The position numbers and the translations under genes were made by a program. From Archaeoglobus veneficus SNP6 (GTDB taxonomy: Archaea; Halobacteriota; Archaeoglobi; Archaeoglobales; Archaeoglobaceae), in contig NC_015320.1 in assembly GCF_000194625.1 (NCBI RefSeq), positions 62,001 to 126,000 of the forward strand: DNA of 64,000 nucleotides, written 5' to 3'. The notes beneath the pieces were generated by a model. The model ran no database searches. It was not told the origin of the DNA and saw nothing but the letters and a program-made list of their open reading frames with translations. Below, piece by piece: positions 41,583 to 50,324 of the stretch; position 1 is the first letter of the stretch, and each line of letters opens with the position of its first letter.

Positions 41583-42144
41583 GGCCAGAACCACTATTTT
41601 TAACGTGGTCGTTTACGTAATAGATTCCTCCGTTGTTTTCCTCAGGAAAATACATGGAAACGCCGTTACGATTCCTGAAGTAGTCGAAGAAGTGAAAGAC
41701 GAGGAGTCCAAACTGTACTTCTCACTCCATGACGTCAGGGTGGAGGAGGCGAGCAGCAAAAACGTTGAGAGGGTCGTTGAGGTTGCGAAAAAAACTGGAG
41801 ACGTGCACAAGCTCTCGAATACGGACGTAAAGCTGATTGCAAAGGCCCTCGACGAGCTTGAAAGAGGTGAGAAAGTCGTTATTGTATCGGACGACTACTC
41901 TATCCAGAATATCGCAAAGCTCCTCGGCATAGAAATAGAGACAGTAGTTCACCCGGGAATCTCCAAAGCCTTTAAATGGGTAAAGGTATGTAGAGGATGT
42001 GGAAGAAGGCTTACCGCTGACGTATGCCCTGTGTGCGGGAGCGAGGCTGTATTGAGGAGGGTTAAAAGTGAAAAGACTCGAAGATCTGGTTCAAAGGGCA
42101 AAAAAGTTAAAGGAGAAGGGCCTGACGACGGGGGAGATAGCTGA
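41581..42144 (+). CDS. nob1: NOB1-like ribosome-assembly endonuclease (PIN + zinc ribbon)
   Basis: The 187-residue protein matures the 3' end of 16S rRNA in family members. PIN acidic residues appear in VIDSSVVF, EVVEEVKDE, NTDVKLIAKALDE and SDDYSIQN. The C-terminal zinc ribbon is CRGCGRRLTADVCPVCG, then a basic tail. ATG 41581 fits the TATA spacing; a GTG eight codons later is an alternative. It overlaps gfcR by 77 bp. Confidence 0.9.
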   Translation: MARTTIFNVVVYVIDSSVVFLRKIHGNAVTIPEVVEEVKDEESKLYFSLHDVRVEEASSKNVERVVEVAKKTGDVHKLSNTDVKLIAKALDELERGEKVVIVSDDYSIQNIAKLLGIEIETVVHPGISKAFKWVKVCRGCGRRLTADVCPVCGSEAVLRRVKSEKTRRSGSKGKKVKGEGPDDGGDS

Positions 42145-42649
42145 CGAGCTAAATGTCTCCCGTGAGACTGCCCTCTGGCTGCTTACGAAGGGCGAGGTTG
42201 CACCTGCTGATATATACATCGAGTGGAAATCCCTGTCAAACACCTTCAGGCTGAGAAATGTTGCTGCAATTATGGCCGACATGATTCAGGACGTCGCCGA
42301 GCCAGAGACTGTTATAGGTGTGGCGACGAGCGGAATTCCCATTGCAACGATGGTTGCCGAAGAGCTCGGCTGTGAGCTGAGCATGTACTACCCGAGAAAG
42401 CTCAAGTGGGAGAAAGGCGAAGCGCAGTCCGGCGGAGTGCTGAGTGAGAACTTCGCGAGAATCGAGGGGAAGAGGTGTGTCGTGGTGGATGACGTGATAA
42501 CGACGGGTTCGACAATAAAAGAGGTTGCAGAGTACGCAGAGAGGAAGGACGCGGAAGTTCAGTGTGCGTGTGTAATTATTGACAAGAGAGGAATAGACAA
42601 AATCTCCGGATTTCCGGTTCTGAGCATCTTCAGAATACTCAGGCTGTAA
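42068..42649 (+). CDS. gfcR: GfcR-type regulator (HTH + orotate phosphoribosyltransferase-like)
   Basis: The 193-residue protein starts at a GTG within the nob1 end. It has an N-terminal HTH (LTTGEIADELNVSRETALWLL) and a PRTase domain with VIGVATSGIPIATMVA and the PRPP loop VVVDDVITTGSTIKE. Known: the haloarchaeal homologue GfcR regulates glycolytic genes; others are annotated PyrE-like. PRTase catalysis is uncertain. Confidence 0.87.
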   Translation: MKRLEDLVQRAKKLKEKGLTTGEIADELNVSRETALWLLTKGEVAPADIYIEWKSLSNTFRLRNVAAIMADMIQDVAEPETVIGVATSGIPIATMVAEELGCELSMYYPRKLKWEKGEAQSGGVLSENFARIEGKRCVVVDDVITTGSTIKEVAEYAERKDAEVQCACVIIDKRGIDKISGFPVLSIFRILRL

Positions 42650-42655
42650 AAAAGC

Positions 42656-43597
42656 ATGAAAGACGTCTGCATACTGATCCCAACGCTGAACGAAGAGGGC
42701 AACATAGGCTACGTTATTGAGGGCTTTCTGAGGCAGGGCTTTACCAACGTGTTCGTCATAGATGGGAGAAGCACGGACAGAACGAGGGAGATAGCTGAGC
42801 GAATGGGTGCAAAGGTAGTAATCCAGACTGGGAAAGGGAAAGGCCAGGCTATAAGGGAAGCCTTCGAAATGATAGACAGTGATGTCGTGGTAATAGTTGA
42901 CGGAGATGGCAGCTATATGCCAGAAGAGGTCAACAGGCTCCTCGAACCGATAAGAAGAGGCATAGCAGACCATGTAGTGGGAAACAGGTTCGCGAACTTT
43001 GAAAAAGGGGCGTTTACGAGGCTGAACCTCTTCGGAAACAAGGTGCTCAATTTCTTCTTTCGCCTTGTTTACGGTGTTGAACTTCACGACATTCTTTCAG
43101 GGTACAGAGCCCTTACAAAAGAAGTTTACAAGAACGTAGAGCTCAGGAAACCCGGTTTTGAAGTTGAGACTGAGCTGACCGTCGAAACAATAGCAAAGGG
43201 TTTCAGGATACTTGAAGTTCCCATAACCTACAGGAAGAGGGGAGGAAAAACGAAACTCCACCCGTTGAAAGATGGTTTCAAAATAGGGGCGACAATTTAC
43301 GGAATGCTCAAGAGGTACAGCCCTGGCAGATACTTTTACTTCATTGGTCTTGCACTTGTTCTGTCTGGAATTCTGATTGGCAGCTATGTTGTCTACGACT
43401 GGTTCAAAAACGTGACTCACTATCTTCTCGCCATCCTTACGGCTTTACTGATAATCTCGGGTCTCCAGGTTATTGTGTTTGGTATGATAAGTGACTTTCT
43501 CTTCAGGAGCAATGTTGAGCTCAGGAAGGAGATCAGAGAGATCAGGGAGGAGATTGAGCGATGGAAGAAAACGGAACGTGGACACCGAGAAAAATAG
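42656..43597 (+). CDS. aglJ: Dolichyl-phosphate glycosyltransferase (AglJ-like, GT2)
   Basis: The 313-residue protein has a GT-A domain (1-215) with IPTLNEEGNIG, VDGDGSYMPEE (DxD) and SGYRALTKEVY, then two membrane helices (YFYFIGLALVLSGILIG; HYLLAILTALLIISGLQVIVF) and a coiled C-terminus. AglJ adds the first sugar to dolichyl phosphate in archaeal N-glycosylation. Sequon-rich cytochromes and pilins in this window are possible acceptors. It overlaps mqnE by 37 bp. Confidence 0.88.
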   Translation: MKDVCILIPTLNEEGNIGYVIEGFLRQGFTNVFVIDGRSTDRTREIAERMGAKVVIQTGKGKGQAIREAFEMIDSDVVVIVDGDGSYMPEEVNRLLEPIRRGIADHVVGNRFANFEKGAFTRLNLFGNKVLNFFFRLVYGVELHDILSGYRALTKEVYKNVELRKPGFEVETELTVETIAKGFRILEVPITYRKRGGKTKLHPLKDGFKIGATIYGMLKRYSPGRYFYFIGLALVLSGILIGSYVVYDWFKNVTHYLLAILTALLIISGLQVIVFGMISDFLFRSNVELRKEIREIREEIERWKKTERGHREK

Positions 43598-44595
43598 AGG
43601 AGCTATTCAGCCTCGAGCTTCACGAACTTGGGGAGATAGCAAACAATCTGAATGATAACTACGTAACCTTCGTAGTGAACAGACACATTAACTATACGAA
43701 CGTCTGTGTCTCGAAGTGTCCTCTTTGTGCCTTTCATCGCGAAAGCGGATATTTAATGAGCGTCGATGAAGTTTTGCGGAAGGCAGGGGAGGCCGTTAAG
43801 GCAGGGGCGACGGAACTTCACATAGTAGGGGGTCACAATCCTGAAGTCAGTCTCGAGTACTTCGAGGAGATGTTTTCCGCAATAAAGGCGAAGTTTCCGG
43901 ACGTCGTGATAAAAGCCTTGACAGCAACCGAAGTCCACTTCCTGTCGAAGCTCGAGAAGTGCAGTGTTAAAGAAGTCCTTGAAAGGCTTAAGGAGGCTGG
44001 CCTGCAGGCAATGCCCGGTGGGGGAGCGGAAATTCTTGATGATAAAATTAGAAAGGTCATATGTCCGAACAAGGCAAAAAGCGACGAGTGGCTTGGAGTT
44101 ATGCGGACGGCCCACAGCCTCGGCATCAGAAGCAACGCGACGATGCTCTTCGGACATATCGAGAGTATTGAGCACAGGGCGAAACACCTTTACAGACTCT
44201 GGAAGTTGCAGGAAGAAACAGGCGGCTTTGTTGCATTCATACCCCTCGTTTTCCATCCGGAAAATACGAGGCTCAAAGAACTGGGACTTGTAAAGGAGAA
44301 AACAGATCTTATTGATGTTCTCAAAACGATAGCTGTTTCGAGAATAGTTCTGAGCAACTTTGCGAGTGTCAGGGCATACTGGGTCATGCTGGGTGAGAAG
44401 CTCGCCCAGATTGCCTTAAACTACGGGGCAAACGATACAGATGGTACGCTGATGGAGGAAAAAGTTACACACGCAGCCGGAGCGAAAACACCCCTCTACC
44501 TGCCCAAGGAGAGGCTGCTCAGGCTTATAAAAGGAGCAGGTAAGGTGCCAGCTGAGAGGGATACATTCTACAACATACTGAGGGTTTACGGCTGA
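43561..44595 (+). CDS. mqnE: Aminofutalosine synthase (radical SAM)
   Basis: The 344-residue enzyme is in the futalosine route to menaquinone. The cluster motif is CVSKCPLC within NRHINYTNVC. Family signatures are ELHIVGGHNP, GLQAMPGGGAEI, KICPNKA-like (KVICPNKA), NATMLFGHIES and FIPLVFHPENT. MqnC is the nearest alternative, but the HINYTN opening and GGGAEI fit MqnE. A polyprenyl synthase gene follows, consistent with quinone synthesis. Confidence 0.92.
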   Translation: MEENGTWTPRKIEELFSLELHELGEIANNLNDNYVTFVVNRHINYTNVCVSKCPLCAFHRESGYLMSVDEVLRKAGEAVKAGATELHIVGGHNPEVSLEYFEEMFSAIKAKFPDVVIKALTATEVHFLSKLEKCSVKEVLERLKEAGLQAMPGGGAEILDDKIRKVICPNKAKSDEWLGVMRTAHSLGIRSNATMLFGHIESIEHRAKHLYRLWKLQEETGGFVAFIPLVFHPENTRLKELGLVKEKTDLIDVLKTIAVSRIVLSNFASVRAYWVMLGEKLAQIALNYGANDTDGTLMEEKVTHAAGAKTPLYLPKERLLRLIKGAGKVPAERDTFYNILRVYG

Positions 44596-44786
44596 CTTCT
44601 ATCCATTTTCTTCAGTAACCCCTCTACCATGCCAAGAATAACTGCTTCGCTCTGAGCTTTTTCGCATTCCCCACACTGCTCGAATTCATCTATCCTCCTC
44701 TCAACTATACCCTTCAGCTCTACGAGCTCTTCTCTGCGTATCTTCCTGCTCTTCAGCTTCTCCATAAGCTCCTCGTATCTTCCCAC
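44586..44786 (-). CDS. Small helical protein, unknown
   Basis: The 66-residue protein is highly charged and helical (YEELMEKLKSRKIRREELVELKGIVERRI), with a CGEC pair and a C-terminal hydrophobic stretch. It is convergent with mqnE with 10 bp overlap. No family is recognised; the reading frame has typical codon use. Confidence 0.6.
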   Translation of the reverse strand: MGRYEELMEKLKSRKIRREELVELKGIVERRIDEFEQCGECEKAQSEAVILGMVEGLLKKMDRSQP

Positions 44787-44888
44787 GCACTAAATTAATA
44801 GAAGCATCATAAAATTTTTATTGTAAAGGGGTCAGCGAGAAGTTTAAAAAGAGTAAATTGTTTAAACCATCGCGGAGAGGTTGCTCAA

Positions 44889-45800
44889 ATGATCGAGAAA
44901 TGGGAAGAATACAGGGTTGTCAATGAGGCCTTGGATAACCTCGTTAACGAGGTTGATGCCATACCAAAGGTTAAAAAGGCTTTAAGACATATAATCAAAG
45001 CGGGTGGTAAGAGAACTCGTCCTATTATTGTCCTTTTGAGTGGCAGGCTATGCGGGGGCGAGTGGAGTGAGGTAATGAATGTTGCCCTTGCTGTTGAGCT
45101 TATTCACACTGCAAGCCTTGCCCACGACGATGTAATCGATAGAGGTGTGGTGAGAAGAAACGTCGAAACACTCCATGTAAAATATGATACTTCTCTCGCT
45201 ATCCTTGTCGGAGACTGGCTGATATCAAAATCCGTCGAACTTGTCTCTGTTTACAACGAGGAGGTCATAAGAGACTTCGCGAGAGTTGGCATGATGATGG
45301 CCGAAGGGGAAATCATGGACATAGACAGCATAAAGAACGGGGGCTTTGGTGAGGAAGACTACTTCAAGTGTATTGCAGCGAAGACTGCATCGCTGTTCGC
45401 CTACAGTGCTAAAAATGCGTGCAGAATAGTGAGCGATGATAAAAAAGCAGCCGAGTATCTCTTCAACTACGGGAACAACCTCGGTATTGCCTACCAGCTC
45501 GTTGATGATTTGCTCGAGTACCTTGAGATATTCGAGGACAAGAAGTCCGAGTTTGAGTCGAGAACGCTGCCTATGATTTACGAGGAGCGCTATGGGTTTG
45601 AGGAAGCAGTTGCGAGAACGCTCCAGCTCATAAGGGAGTACGCAAACATCAGCAGGAAGTCACTCGACTACTTTGATGATTGCGAGAGCAAAGATAAACT
45701 CCTCGCAATGGTGGACTTCATGACTGCCGACCTGCTTAAGAACTACGTGAGCAAAAACAGAGAAGTCCTCAGGCTCCTTGAGAGCTACCAGCACACCTGA
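44889..45800 (+). CDS. Trans-polyprenyl diphosphate synthase
   Basis: The 303-residue all-helical enzyme builds an isoprenoid chain for quinones or lipids. Signatures are GGKRTRPIIVLLSG, the first Asp-rich motif HDDVIDRG with following RR, GDWLISKS, and the second motif QLVDDLLEY, in which the last Asp is replaced by Glu. The position after mqnE favours a menaquinone side chain; geranylgeranyl synthase is an alternative. Confidence 0.9.
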   Translation: MIEKWEEYRVVNEALDNLVNEVDAIPKVKKALRHIIKAGGKRTRPIIVLLSGRLCGGEWSEVMNVALAVELIHTASLAHDDVIDRGVVRRNVETLHVKYDTSLAILVGDWLISKSVELVSVYNEEVIRDFARVGMMMAEGEIMDIDSIKNGGFGEEDYFKCIAAKTASLFAYSAKNACRIVSDDKKAAEYLFNYGNNLGIAYQLVDDLLEYLEIFEDKKSEFESRTLPMIYEERYGFEEAVARTLQLIREYANISRKSLDYFDDCESKDKLLAMVDFMTADLLKNYVSKNREVLRLLESYQHT

Positions 45801-45839
45801 AGGCAAACTTTTATAATTTAAGCCAGCCAATAGGCTGAC

Positions 45840-46238
45840 ATGAATCTTGAAGGTGAACTGCTCAGGAAGCTGTACATCCACCTCGCCGCATCCTTCGCAT
45901 TCGGCTTCGTAATCCTTCTATGGGCCTACGGTCTCTACGGAATCGTTACCACCATGAAAATTTACTTCCAGCCCCACTACGTGGCGCTGGCATTTACGCT
46001 GTATTTCATACTCTTCTCCGTTTTCCTCGAGCATCGTGGCGTTCAAATGCCCTACCTTCTTATGAGCGGGGCATTGCTTTCGTCAATCGCCACCTTCGTC
46101 TCGATATGTGTGGTCAATGGCGTGTTGTGGATAAACAACAACAGTTTTCCCCCGCTTGACAGCTTCCTTCTTGGTATATCTCTCTCATCTCTCGCCGCCT
46201 TTGTCATCATAAAGTTCGTGACAATGGAGTGGGTATGA
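45840..46238 (+). CDS. Four-helix membrane protein, unknown
   Basis: The 132-residue protein has hydrophobic segments at about 10-35 (IHLAASFAFGFVILLWAYGLYG), 47-65, 70-95 and 108-130. A TATA-like ttttataattt precedes it. The stop overlaps the phosphoesterase start (ATGA), so the two are co-translated. No family is recognised. Confidence 0.72.
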   Translation: MNLEGELLRKLYIHLAASFAFGFVILLWAYGLYGIVTTMKIYFQPHYVALAFTLYFILFSVFLEHRGVQMPYLLMSGALLSSIATFVSICVVNGVLWINNNSFPPLDSFLLGISLSSLAAFVIIKFVTMEWV

Positions 46239-46906
46239 GGATCGGGATAATCTCCGACGTCCATGCAAATCTGGTAGCACTTGAAGAGGTTCTCGAAAAG
46301 CTCACAGGCTGCGATGTGATTTATTCTGCTGGCGATGTTGTCGGCTATTACCCATTTCCAAACGAAGTTGTAGAGGTATTCAGGAGAGAAGGAATCGAGA
46401 GTGTGGCGGGGAATCACGACGTCGCCATCGCTTCTGGAGACTTTGCAGGAATGAACCAGATTGCTATGGAGGCAGGCATTTACACCAGGCAGGTTTTGAC
46501 CGGAGAGAACTTAGAGTGGCTCAGAGAGCTTCCTCTCAACATCGAAACAAGCGAGCTCAGTATATACCATGGCATGCCCGCTGAAGGCGAGGCAGCCTAT
46601 ATTGTCTACATTTTTCCCGAAGACCCAATAACAGACGAATTTTTGAAAGATGCTGATAAACACATCGTTGTGGGACATACACACATTCAGTTCGTAAAGG
46701 AGCATGGTGGAAAGCTATTTTTCAATCCTGGAAGTGTTGGACAGCCGAGGGATGGCGATGCGAGAGCTGCATATGCAATCTACGACACCGAATCCGGAGA
46801 GCTGAGGCTTGAGAGGGTAGAGTATAACATAGAGGAGGTCTGCGAGGCAGTTGAAAAAGCAGGACTTTCGAGGTATCTGTGCAGCAGGCTTTACGATGGA
46901 TATTAA
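46235..46906 (+). CDS. YfcE/MJ0936-type metallophosphoesterase
   Basis: The 223-residue protein begins MRIGIISDVHANL (D and H ligands). GDVVGYYP, AGNHDVAI, GHTHIQF and NPGSVGQPRDG complete the calcineurin-like site. Relatives are phosphodiesterases with loose specificity. It is coupled to the membrane protein gene upstream. Confidence 0.9.
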   Translation: MRIGIISDVHANLVALEEVLEKLTGCDVIYSAGDVVGYYPFPNEVVEVFRREGIESVAGNHDVAIASGDFAGMNQIAMEAGIYTRQVLTGENLEWLRELPLNIETSELSIYHGMPAEGEAAYIVYIFPEDPITDEFLKDADKHIVVGHTHIQFVKEHGGKLFFNPGSVGQPRDGDARAAYAIYDTESGELRLERVEYNIEEVCEAVEKAGLSRYLCSRLYDGY

Positions 46907-46976
46907 TCTAAATTATATTTTAAACATTATTAATATTTTTGACAAAGCTTTTATTTTTTACTGACATCGACGGAGT

Positions 46977-47222
46977 ATGCGCAAGAAGGAGATAATTGTC
47001 ATTCACTCCACGCTCTTCTGCATCAAACGCCTTTTCGAACTCGCAGGCATATCGAAATTTCAGGCATACAAAGAACTTGGTGTGTTCCCTTCCCATATCC
47101 ACAAAAGCAAGCTGCACCACAAGAAGGCAATTATGCTGATATGTATCGAACTTCTCAAGTTTTTAAGCCCGCAGAACGTTGAAGATGCACAGCTTATTTT
47201 GGAAGAGATTTCTACAGAGTAA
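46977..47222 (+). CDS. UPF0058 family protein
   Basis: The 81-residue protein shows the family pattern IIVIHSTLFCIKRLFE, LGVFPSHIHKSKLHHKKAI and a helical end. Histidine- and lysine-rich, it is small and cytosolic; the function is unknown. Confidence 0.87.
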   Translation: MRKKEIIVIHSTLFCIKRLFELAGISKFQAYKELGVFPSHIHKSKLHHKKAIMLICIELLKFLSPQNVEDAQLILEEISTE

Positions 47223-47552
47223 GGTCGTCTGTAAGTGATCATTATCATGTACTCTACAGCCACATTTAAGTATGTTAAGTTCCATAAGATGCACCCGCTC
47301 CAGAGGTGAACAATATGGGGGTTTACTGGTGTGACCTAGAAAAAACATACATCACAAAACACTCATGCAGAAGGATTCAATGCCCGATATGGGTTTTTAA
47401 CGGTGGTGCGTGCTTTGGAGTGTAAATTCCTGTTTTTTCCTCTTTAATTCCGGCGATAACTGGTAGAGACTAAGTATTTTAAGCTAAAATCACCTCACAG
47501 CCCGCCAGTACCAATGGGTAAAATTTAAAGCTGCAGAAGCAACAGGCTGGGC
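47223..47552. other. 330-bp gap containing one short gene
   Basis: Apart from the 36-codon ORF at 47315-47425, no gene is seen. Possible TATA elements are catttaag (47264-47271) for the short gene and ttttaagct near 47477 for the DUF63 gene. Confidence 0.5.
47315..47425 (+). CDS. 36-residue cysteine-rich miniprotein
   Basis: The ATG at 47315 follows a strong Shine-Dalgarno (gaggtg, about 47304-47309). The product starts MGVYWCDLEKTY and ends GGACFGV. It has cysteines at 6, 18, 23 and 33 and aromatic residues W5, W26 and F28, as expected for a small metal-binding or disulfide-bonded peptide. The TAA is at 47423-47425. A TATA-like element lies about 45 bp upstream. No homologue is recognised. 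Confidence 0.6.
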   Translation: MGVYWCDLEKTYITKHSCRRIQCPIWVFNGGACFGV

Positions 47553-48362
47553 ATGCTCTGGGATTTCATAAAAAAGTACTACATCGATTCGATCGTTTAC
47601 AAGCAGGGATACAACCCCGTTAACACGCTAACATGGGCTTTAATCCTTGTTGCTGCAGTCATCCTCATTTACAGAACCCTTAAAAAGTACGACGTAAAGT
47701 TCGATGAGAGGTTTGTGGCTGGAAACATCCCCTACGTAATCCTCGGTGCATCAGTTAGAGTCGTAGAAGACGCTGGTTTCCTCAACCCGCCCGTTTCGTA
47801 CTTCTTCATGACTCCGTTAATTTACGTGGTCATATTCTGCATAGCCTTTCCGACGCTCGTACTCTCAATCAGGCTGAGAGGAGAGAGGTACTGGATTCAT
47901 TACGGAATGCTCGGACTTGTTTTGTCATGCGGGGTTCTCGTGCTGCTCTTCTCAAATCTCGAAGTTGTGAACGCATGGATACTGCCTTCCACAATCATCC
48001 TTGCATCCCTCTTCTGCTCTGCTTACCGGCTGCTCACGTCAAAGTTCTACAGCCCCATGAGCAATCTCCTGAGCTATATGGTCTTCTTCTCCCACATGGT
48101 TGATGGCTGGGCCACGTTTTTCGGCATACAGTTCCTCGGATACTGGGAACTACATGTTCTCCCGAGGTTTTTGATATCGACGTTTGGGCCATGGATAATG
48201 ATTCCTGCAAAGGTCATCGTTTTCGCGGCAATCCTCTACGTACTCGACTCGAGCAGAGATGAAGAAGACACAGAACTCATAAACTTCGTGAAGTTTGTCC
48301 TGATCGTTCTTGGCCTTGCCCCAGGGTTGAGAGATGCGCTCCGCATGACCTTCCAGGTGTAA
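47553..48362 (+). CDS. DUF63 family membrane protein
   Basis: The 269-residue protein has about seven membrane helices. The opening FIKKYYIDSIVYKQGYNPVNTLTW, the YVILGASVRVVEDAGF segment and HMVDGWATFFG are hallmarks of archaeal DUF63. The function is unknown. Confidence 0.9.
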   Translation: MLWDFIKKYYIDSIVYKQGYNPVNTLTWALILVAAVILIYRTLKKYDVKFDERFVAGNIPYVILGASVRVVEDAGFLNPPVSYFFMTPLIYVVIFCIAFPTLVLSIRLRGERYWIHYGMLGLVLSCGVLVLLFSNLEVVNAWILPSTIILASLFCSAYRLLTSKFYSPMSNLLSYMVFFSHMVDGWATFFGIQFLGYWELHVLPRFLISTFGPWIMIPAKVIVFAAILYVLDSSRDEEDTELINFVKFVLIVLGLAPGLRDALRMTFQV

Positions 48363-48419
48363 TCAGAATGGGTGCAAGTTGCAGAGTAAAGTTATAATGC
48401 TTGGAAGATAAAGGAATTT

Positions 48420-48983
48420 ATGGAACCGGATATCAAAAATCACATTATTCTCGTAACAGCAGTTTTTGCAGCCTCCATCGTCGCTGGATTCTACCACGCC
48501 TCTGCCGATATTAAAGGGGCGGAAGGCAAGATTGAGGCAGTCTTTGAGGGTTTTGAATTTATCAAGGATGCTGGCCCTCTCACAATCTTTGCATTCATCT
48601 TTCTGAACAACTCCATAAAGGCCATAATTGCCACGGCAGCGGGGCTTTTCTTTGGAATATTTCCCCTGAGCTTTATAGCTCTTAACGGATACCTTATTGG
48701 CCTCGTCGTTTACGTTAAGGGGCTTGAGTTCGGTTTTGAGAAAACGCTACTCTACCTCGTGCCACATGGAATTCTCGAAATACCTGCAATAATTCTCGCG
48801 TGCAGCTACGGAACATGGCTGGGCACGAGATTTGTTAGACGCTTGAGAGGAGAAGATGTGGATCTAAAGGAGGACTTTAAAATTGCAGTAAGCAAATGTC
48901 TGAAAATAGTCGTACCCATGCTGTTTGTCGCTGCTCTGATTGAGACGTTCGTGACTCCCATTGTAGCTTCTTCGCTGCACTGA
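48420..48983 (+). CDS. SpoIIM/DUF95 family membrane protein
   Basis: The 187-residue protein has a first helix ILVTAVFAASIVAGFYHA and the family core FLNNSIKAIIATAAGLFFGIFPLSFIALNGYLIG, then LVPHGILEIPAIILA and a C-terminal helix. It is related to stage II sporulation protein M, seen in archaea as a stand-alone membrane protein of unknown role. Confidence 0.88.
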   Translation: MEPDIKNHIILVTAVFAASIVAGFYHASADIKGAEGKIEAVFEGFEFIKDAGPLTIFAFIFLNNSIKAIIATAAGLFFGIFPLSFIALNGYLIGLVVYVKGLEFGFEKTLLYLVPHGILEIPAIILACSYGTWLGTRFVRRLRGEDVDLKEDFKIAVSKCLKIVVPMLFVAALIETFVTPIVASSLH

Positions 48984-48989
48984 ATTACT

Positions 48990-49090
48990 TGCCGCCGCAT
49001 TCAGCAATGGCAGACCTTGACCAAGCCCCGAACAGAGAGTTAGAGGTCGGGTACCGTGGTGAAGCTACCACTGATCCCAAAGTCACCCGT
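48990..49090. other. GC-rich structured intergenic segment, possible RNA
   Basis: Between the SpoIIM-like gene and prf1 the sequence is clearly GC-richer than other gaps and has no ORF. gtggt-gaagct-accac (49055-49072 region) forms a 5-bp hairpin. cccga (from about 49027) can pair with tcggg (ending about 49051). Orientation and class are unknown: neither C/D nor H/ACA boxes are convincing. Confidence 0.4.
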
Positions 49091-49109
49091 AAATGAATAT
49101 ACAACCAGC

Positions 49110-50324
49110 TCAATCCGGCTTAAATCGGAGTATGGCAGCAATACCTCCAAACGCGTTGTATAGCATCGCCCCCTCCTCGCTCTCCGTCGAAAGGAACTCT
49201 ACTTTGGCACCCATGGATTCCGCAAGCTCGGAAAGCTCAAGGATGATGTCCTGCCTCTCGACCTCCTCCATGGGGATGGCGTCTTCTTCGCAAACTGGCG
49301 GATTCGAAACGCCTTCTCTGACGGTTATTTCCCTCTCAGCCCCGCACTTGGGGCATCGGTACTTTACTCTCTCCAGCCTCAAGTCTTCGCTGAGCAGCAG
49401 CGTGTCAACCGCTCCAAGCGATATATACCTCCTCACTTCATCCTCTCCATACGCCGCAAGCCCGTCCTTTGCAACTTCTTTGAGGAACCTTCCCATGAGC
49501 CTCTTCTCCTTCATCAGGTCGAGTTCCTGCAGGACATCCTCTGCCTTCTCGACAAGCTCGTAGAGTCCGCTCTCATCGGTGTAGCTTACGTCAAAGAGTC
49601 CCACAACCTTCTTCTGAAGCTCGTGATGGAGGTATTCTCCTTCGTAGAACTCCTCTTTCGTTGGAGATGGTCCTCCAATCAGTATCCCGAGGAGCTGGTC
49701 TTTGTGGGGCAGTAAAGCTTCGGTAGCCTTCTCGCCAACCTTCTTGTAGAACTCGTGGATTGCTATCTCCCTGAGCCTCTCAAACCTCACGCTGCTCTGT
49801 CCACCCTGCCTGTGCTTGCCGGGGACCATCGACGTTGTGTAGCTCAGCGCTTCAATCCTCTTGCCCCTCAGGATGCCTATAGTTGCTTCCCTTCTGTCTA
49901 TGACTATCAGCCCGTACATCTTCTTCTCTTTCAGCATCTCCTTAAGAGGTTCGAGGTAGAAGGAGGAGTCACAGTGGTACTTGTAAAGCGGCACAGGTTC
50001 TGGAGGCTCGATGATCTCGGTGATGTGCTTCTGCTTGCCGTTCATGTCAACAACACCGCTTATTATGACCATTCCATGCTCAGGGGGTTTCTTGAAATAC
50101 TTGAGTCTCTGGAGTATTGCCTCCAGCCCGGCCATAACGTTCGTTCGGGTCTGCTTGGATTTGATGTTCGATGCCTGGCTGAGCTCGTTTCGCAGCTGCG
50201 AGGCTACATCTGCAATGTTCTTGTCCGGGGGAATATACAGGGTTATGAGTTCCGTCCCCCTACCCTTGAGCTTCTCAAGCTCCTCGAGCTTCCTCTTGAA
50301 CTCGTACTCCAGCTTGGACGTCAT
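49110..50324 (-). CDS. prf1: Peptide chain release factor aRF1
   Basis: The 404-residue factor recognises all stop codons and releases peptides. It contains the NIKS stop-decoding motif (SNIKSKQTR, around residue 53) and GGQSS in the middle domain (around 175). The C-terminal domain has a CPKCG...CEED mini-zinc motif. The start overlaps the stop of uppS (ATGA). Confidence 0.97.
   Translation of the reverse strand: MTSKLEYEFKRKLEELEKLKGRGTELITLYIPPDKNIADVASQLRNELSQASNIKSKQTRTNVMAGLEAILQRLKYFKKPPEHGMVIISGVVDMNGKQKHITEIIEPPEPVPLYKYHCDSSFYLEPLKEMLKEKKMYGLIVIDRREATIGILRGKRIEALSYTTSMVPGKHRQGGQSSVRFERLREIAIHEFYKKVGEKATEALLPHKDQLLGILIGGPSPTKEEFYEGEYLHHELQKKVVGLFDVSYTDESGLYELVEKAEDVLQELDLMKEKRLMGRFLKEVAKDGLAAYGEDEVRRYISLGAVDTLLLSEDLRLERVKYRCPKCGAEREITVREGVSNPPVCEEDAIPMEEVERQDIILELSELAESMGAKVEFLSTESEEGAMLYNAFGGIAAILRFKPD

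Noticed and set aside
48990-49090. C/D box RNA
   Set aside because: No convincing RUGAUGA box on either strand.
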